Assembly (NCBI GenBank): GCA_030037635.1
Contig: JASHQH010000099.1
Coordinates: 1-34,294, forward strand
Direction of reading: 5' to 3'
Length of the DNA: 34,294 nucleotides
DNA from: Acidobacteriaceae bacterium
GTDB taxonomy: Bacteria; Acidobacteriota; Terriglobia; Terriglobales; Acidobacteriaceae
Shown: in pieces, positions 32,884 to 34,294 of the stretch
Numbering within the stretch: position 1 is the stretch's first letter
Layout of the letters: every line of letters starts with the position of its first letter
Made by a program: the position numbers and the translations under genes
The notes under the pieces: model-generated
Told to the model about the DNA's origin: nothing
The model's database searches: none
Seen by the model: the letters and a program-made list of their open reading frames with translations, nothing else

Positions 32884-34086
32884 CTACGAATAGAACTCCG
32901 CGATCGCCGTGACCACGGTCTCCTGCTCGTCCTCGCGTAGCTCGGGAAACATGGGCAGCGCCAGCACTTCGCGCGCGGCGCGTTCAGCTTCAGGGAAGTC
33001 TCCTTCGGCGTAGCCCAGGCTTTTCAGCGCTTCCTGCCGGTGCAGCGGGACGGGATAATAGATCTCCGAGCCAATCCGGCGCGCAGTCAGGAATTCGCGA
33101 AGCGCATCGCGTCGCGGGGCGCGGATCACATATTGGTGCCACACATGCCGTGCGCCCGCAACCTCGCGCGGCAAAACCACTCCATGCGATGGGTAGGTCC
33201 CTGCTTCGGCTAATCCCGCCTTGGCAAACAGCGCGTCATACCGCGCCGCCGAAGCGCGCCGCGCCTCGTTCCAGCCTGCGATGTACTTCAACTTGACCGC
33301 CAGCACCGCGCCCTGGAATCCATCCATGCGTGCGTTCCAGCCCAGCTCGTCGTGATAATAGCGGCGCCGCATCCCGTGCTGGCGCAGCGACCGCACCCGC
33401 TCAGCCAGCTCCCCGGAGTTGGTCGTCACCATGCCCGCGTCGCCCGCCGCGCTCAGATTTTTGGTGGGATAGAAGCTGAACGCCGCAACATCGCCTACCC
33501 CCCCGGCCTTCTCTCCATCGCATTCCGCGCCCCAGGCCTGAGCCGCGTCCTCAATCAGGGTCAGCCCGCGCTCGCGTCCCAGGCGCGAAAATGCACCCCA
33601 ATCGCAGCACTGCCCATAGAGGTCGACCGGCAGCAAAATCCGCGCTCCGCGGGCGCGCGGACCCTCCAGAACCGCCTCGACAGCCTTGGGTGATAAGCAA
33701 AAAGTAACCGGGTCAATGTCGGCCAGGACCGCGGCCGCCCCGCAGCGAAGAATTGAGCTCACTGAGGCAAAAAAGCTGAAAGGCGTGGTCAGGACGGCCA
33801 CGCCCGGGCCAGCGCCTACCGCAGCCAGAGCCAGCCACAAGGCGTCGGTTCCCGAAGAGCATCCCAGGGCATGTTTCACGCCCAGTTGTTCTGCGGCAAG
33901 CTTTTCAAAATGAGTCACTTGCTCGCCAAGAATGAACTGCCGGCTGTTGAGCACACGTTCCAGTGCATCCATCAGTTCGCGATGGATGGGCCGGTATTGG
34001 CGCTCCAGATCGAGCATCGGAACGGGCGTCGACACAGACGAAGTCGAGGGTTCGATATCGCAAGGCGGATGCGTGGTTTTTTCCAC
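32884..34086 (-). CDS. DegT/DnrJ/EryC1/StrS-family PLP-dependent sugar aminotransferase
   Basis: A 400-residue enzyme. Start is GTG 34086 with a -10 hexamer 6 nt upstream; the first 22 residues are polar and the family fold begins at PMLDLERQY. Motifs in order: SSGTDALWLAL (phosphate-binding), PFSFFASVSSI, DIDPVTFCL, PVDLYGQCCDW, LIEDAAQAWGAE (Asp 180 contacts the PLP nitrogen), SFYPTKNLSAAGDAG with Schiff-base K209, RQHGMRRRYYHDELGWNARMD and IYYPVPLHRQEAL. These enzymes add an amino group to a keto sugar nucleotide for surface polysaccharides or glycans. The exact sugar is unknown. No other sugar nucleotide genes are in view, but the kdsA-bearing genome is LPS-making. Confidence 0.93.
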   Translation of the reverse strand: MEKTTHPPCDIEPSTSSVSTPVPMLDLERQYRPIHRELMDALERVLNSRQFILGEQVTHFEKLAAEQLGVKHALGCSSGTDALWLALAAVGAGPGVAVLTTPFSFFASVSSILRCGAAAVLADIDPVTFCLSPKAVEAVLEGPRARGARILLPVDLYGQCCDWGAFSRLGRERGLTLIEDAAQAWGAECDGEKAGGVGDVAAFSFYPTKNLSAAGDAGMVTTNSGELAERVRSLRQHGMRRRYYHDELGWNARMDGFQGAVLAVKLKYIAGWNEARRASAARYDALFAKAGLAEAGTYPSHGVVLPREVAGARHVWHQYVIRAPRRDALREFLTARRIGSEIYYPVPLHRQEALKSLGYAEGDFPEAERAAREVLALPMFPELREDEQETVVTAIAEFYS

Positions 34087-34092
34087 AATTTG

Positions 34093-34098
34093 ATGCTA
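34093..34098 (-). promoter_or_regulatory. Candidate -10 element for the DegT-family gene
   Basis: On the minus strand TAGCAT is followed by CAAATT (6 nt) and then the GTG at 34086. It predicts a leaderless mRNA. Confidence 0.45.
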
Positions 34099-34281
34099 TC
34101 AGCCCATAGGCCCGCGCCGGCAAAGCCTGATTCTGGTCCCATTTACCGGTTCACGGTCCCAAACTCCACCCCACCGCAGTTGAAATGCATCGAGAATCTC
34201 TATAAAGTTGAGCCATTGCGGGGTTTCCCGTTGCCGGGTCTTCCGGAGCGGTCCCCGCGGTATTGCTGCGACCTGCAACAT
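34099..34281 (-). CDS. Possible 60-residue protein, or part of a dispersed repeat
   Basis: An open frame on the minus strand from ATG 34281, reading MLQVAAIPRGPLRKTRQRET at the start and LDAFQLRWGGVWDREPVNGT near the end. There is no ribosome site, and the ATG lies inside a 14-bp perfect palindrome. The middle and end look familiar as a sequence recurring near mobile DNA in Acidobacteria, but I cannot confirm this. It may be non-coding. Confidence 0.2.
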   Translation of the reverse strand: MLQVAAIPRGPLRKTRQRETPQWLNFIEILDAFQLRWGGVWDREPVNGTRIRLCRRGPMG

Positions 34282-34287
34282 GTTGCA
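34274..34287. repeat. Perfect 14-bp palindrome TGCAACATGTTGCA
   Basis: The sequence equals its own reverse complement. It lies 187 bp upstream of the DegT-family gene and 7 bp from the window edge. It has the shape of an operator for a dimeric repressor but could be part of an element that extends beyond the window. Confidence 0.35.
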
Positions 34288-34294
34288 CAAAAAA

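Overview
The window is GC-rich (roughly 60-65% by eye) chromosomal DNA from a free-living, diderm (Gram-negative-type) bacterium. The best guess is Acidobacteriota, class Terriglobia. Reasons: a large TonB-dependent receptor with an N-terminal carboxypeptidase-regulatory-like domain; DUF1080 and NIPSNAP secreted proteins; an NtrY/NtrX-like pair; a KDO-8-phosphate synthase, implying LPS; and small repeat types I associate with acidobacterial genomes. This is inference from gene content; no rRNA or tRNA is present to confirm it.

Layout. 1-1357: 3' end of a melibiase-like glycosidase. 1420-5496: mnmG, an M24 aminopeptidase and a coupled pair of small membrane proteins. 5597-7365: two exported proteins (DUF1080, NIPSNAP) separated by a structured 296-bp gap. 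7504-11141: sensor kinase and AAA+ response regulator overlapping by 4 bp. 11172-14437: a DnaJ-domain protein (minus), an MFS/AmpG-like transporter (plus) and an exported unknown protein (minus). 14568-17959: a small His/Cys membrane protein and a TonB-dependent receptor, closed by a strong terminator. 18135-18953 (minus): a Gln-rich mini-protein and a macro-domain deacetylase. 19169-23073: pyrG and kdsA, pulled apart by about 1.4 kb of accessory DNA holding a broken PIN toxin gene, a HhH-fold protein and a REP-like palindrome. 23092-28059 (minus): comEC, an RlmD/TrmA-family methyltransferase and a coupled unknown gene. 28092-28988: a beta-hydroxyacid dehydrogenase. 29191-32786 (minus): a coupled hyuA-hyuB-type hydantoinase/oxoprolinase pair. 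32884-34086 (minus): a DegT/DnrJ-type sugar aminotransferase.

The most interesting signals lie between or inside ordinary genes. (1) mnmG carries two in-frame insertions made of repeat DNA. One is a 52-bp palindrome whose ends match an intergenic palindrome 19 kb away, so a REP-like element appears to have entered a protein-coding gene in frame, as Rickettsia palindromic elements do. (2) At least five genes have a TANNNT -10 hexamer followed by exactly 6 nt and then the start codon, with no Shine-Dalgarno, which predicts leaderless mRNAs. (3) Two arrays of a 9-bp tandem repeat end at or just before the predicted -10 elements of neighbouring genes. (4) The NtrX-like regulator has lost the GAFTGA sigma54-contact motif. 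(5) A dispersed repeat supplies the pyrG stop codon. No complete defence system, prophage, CRISPR array or insertion sequence was found.
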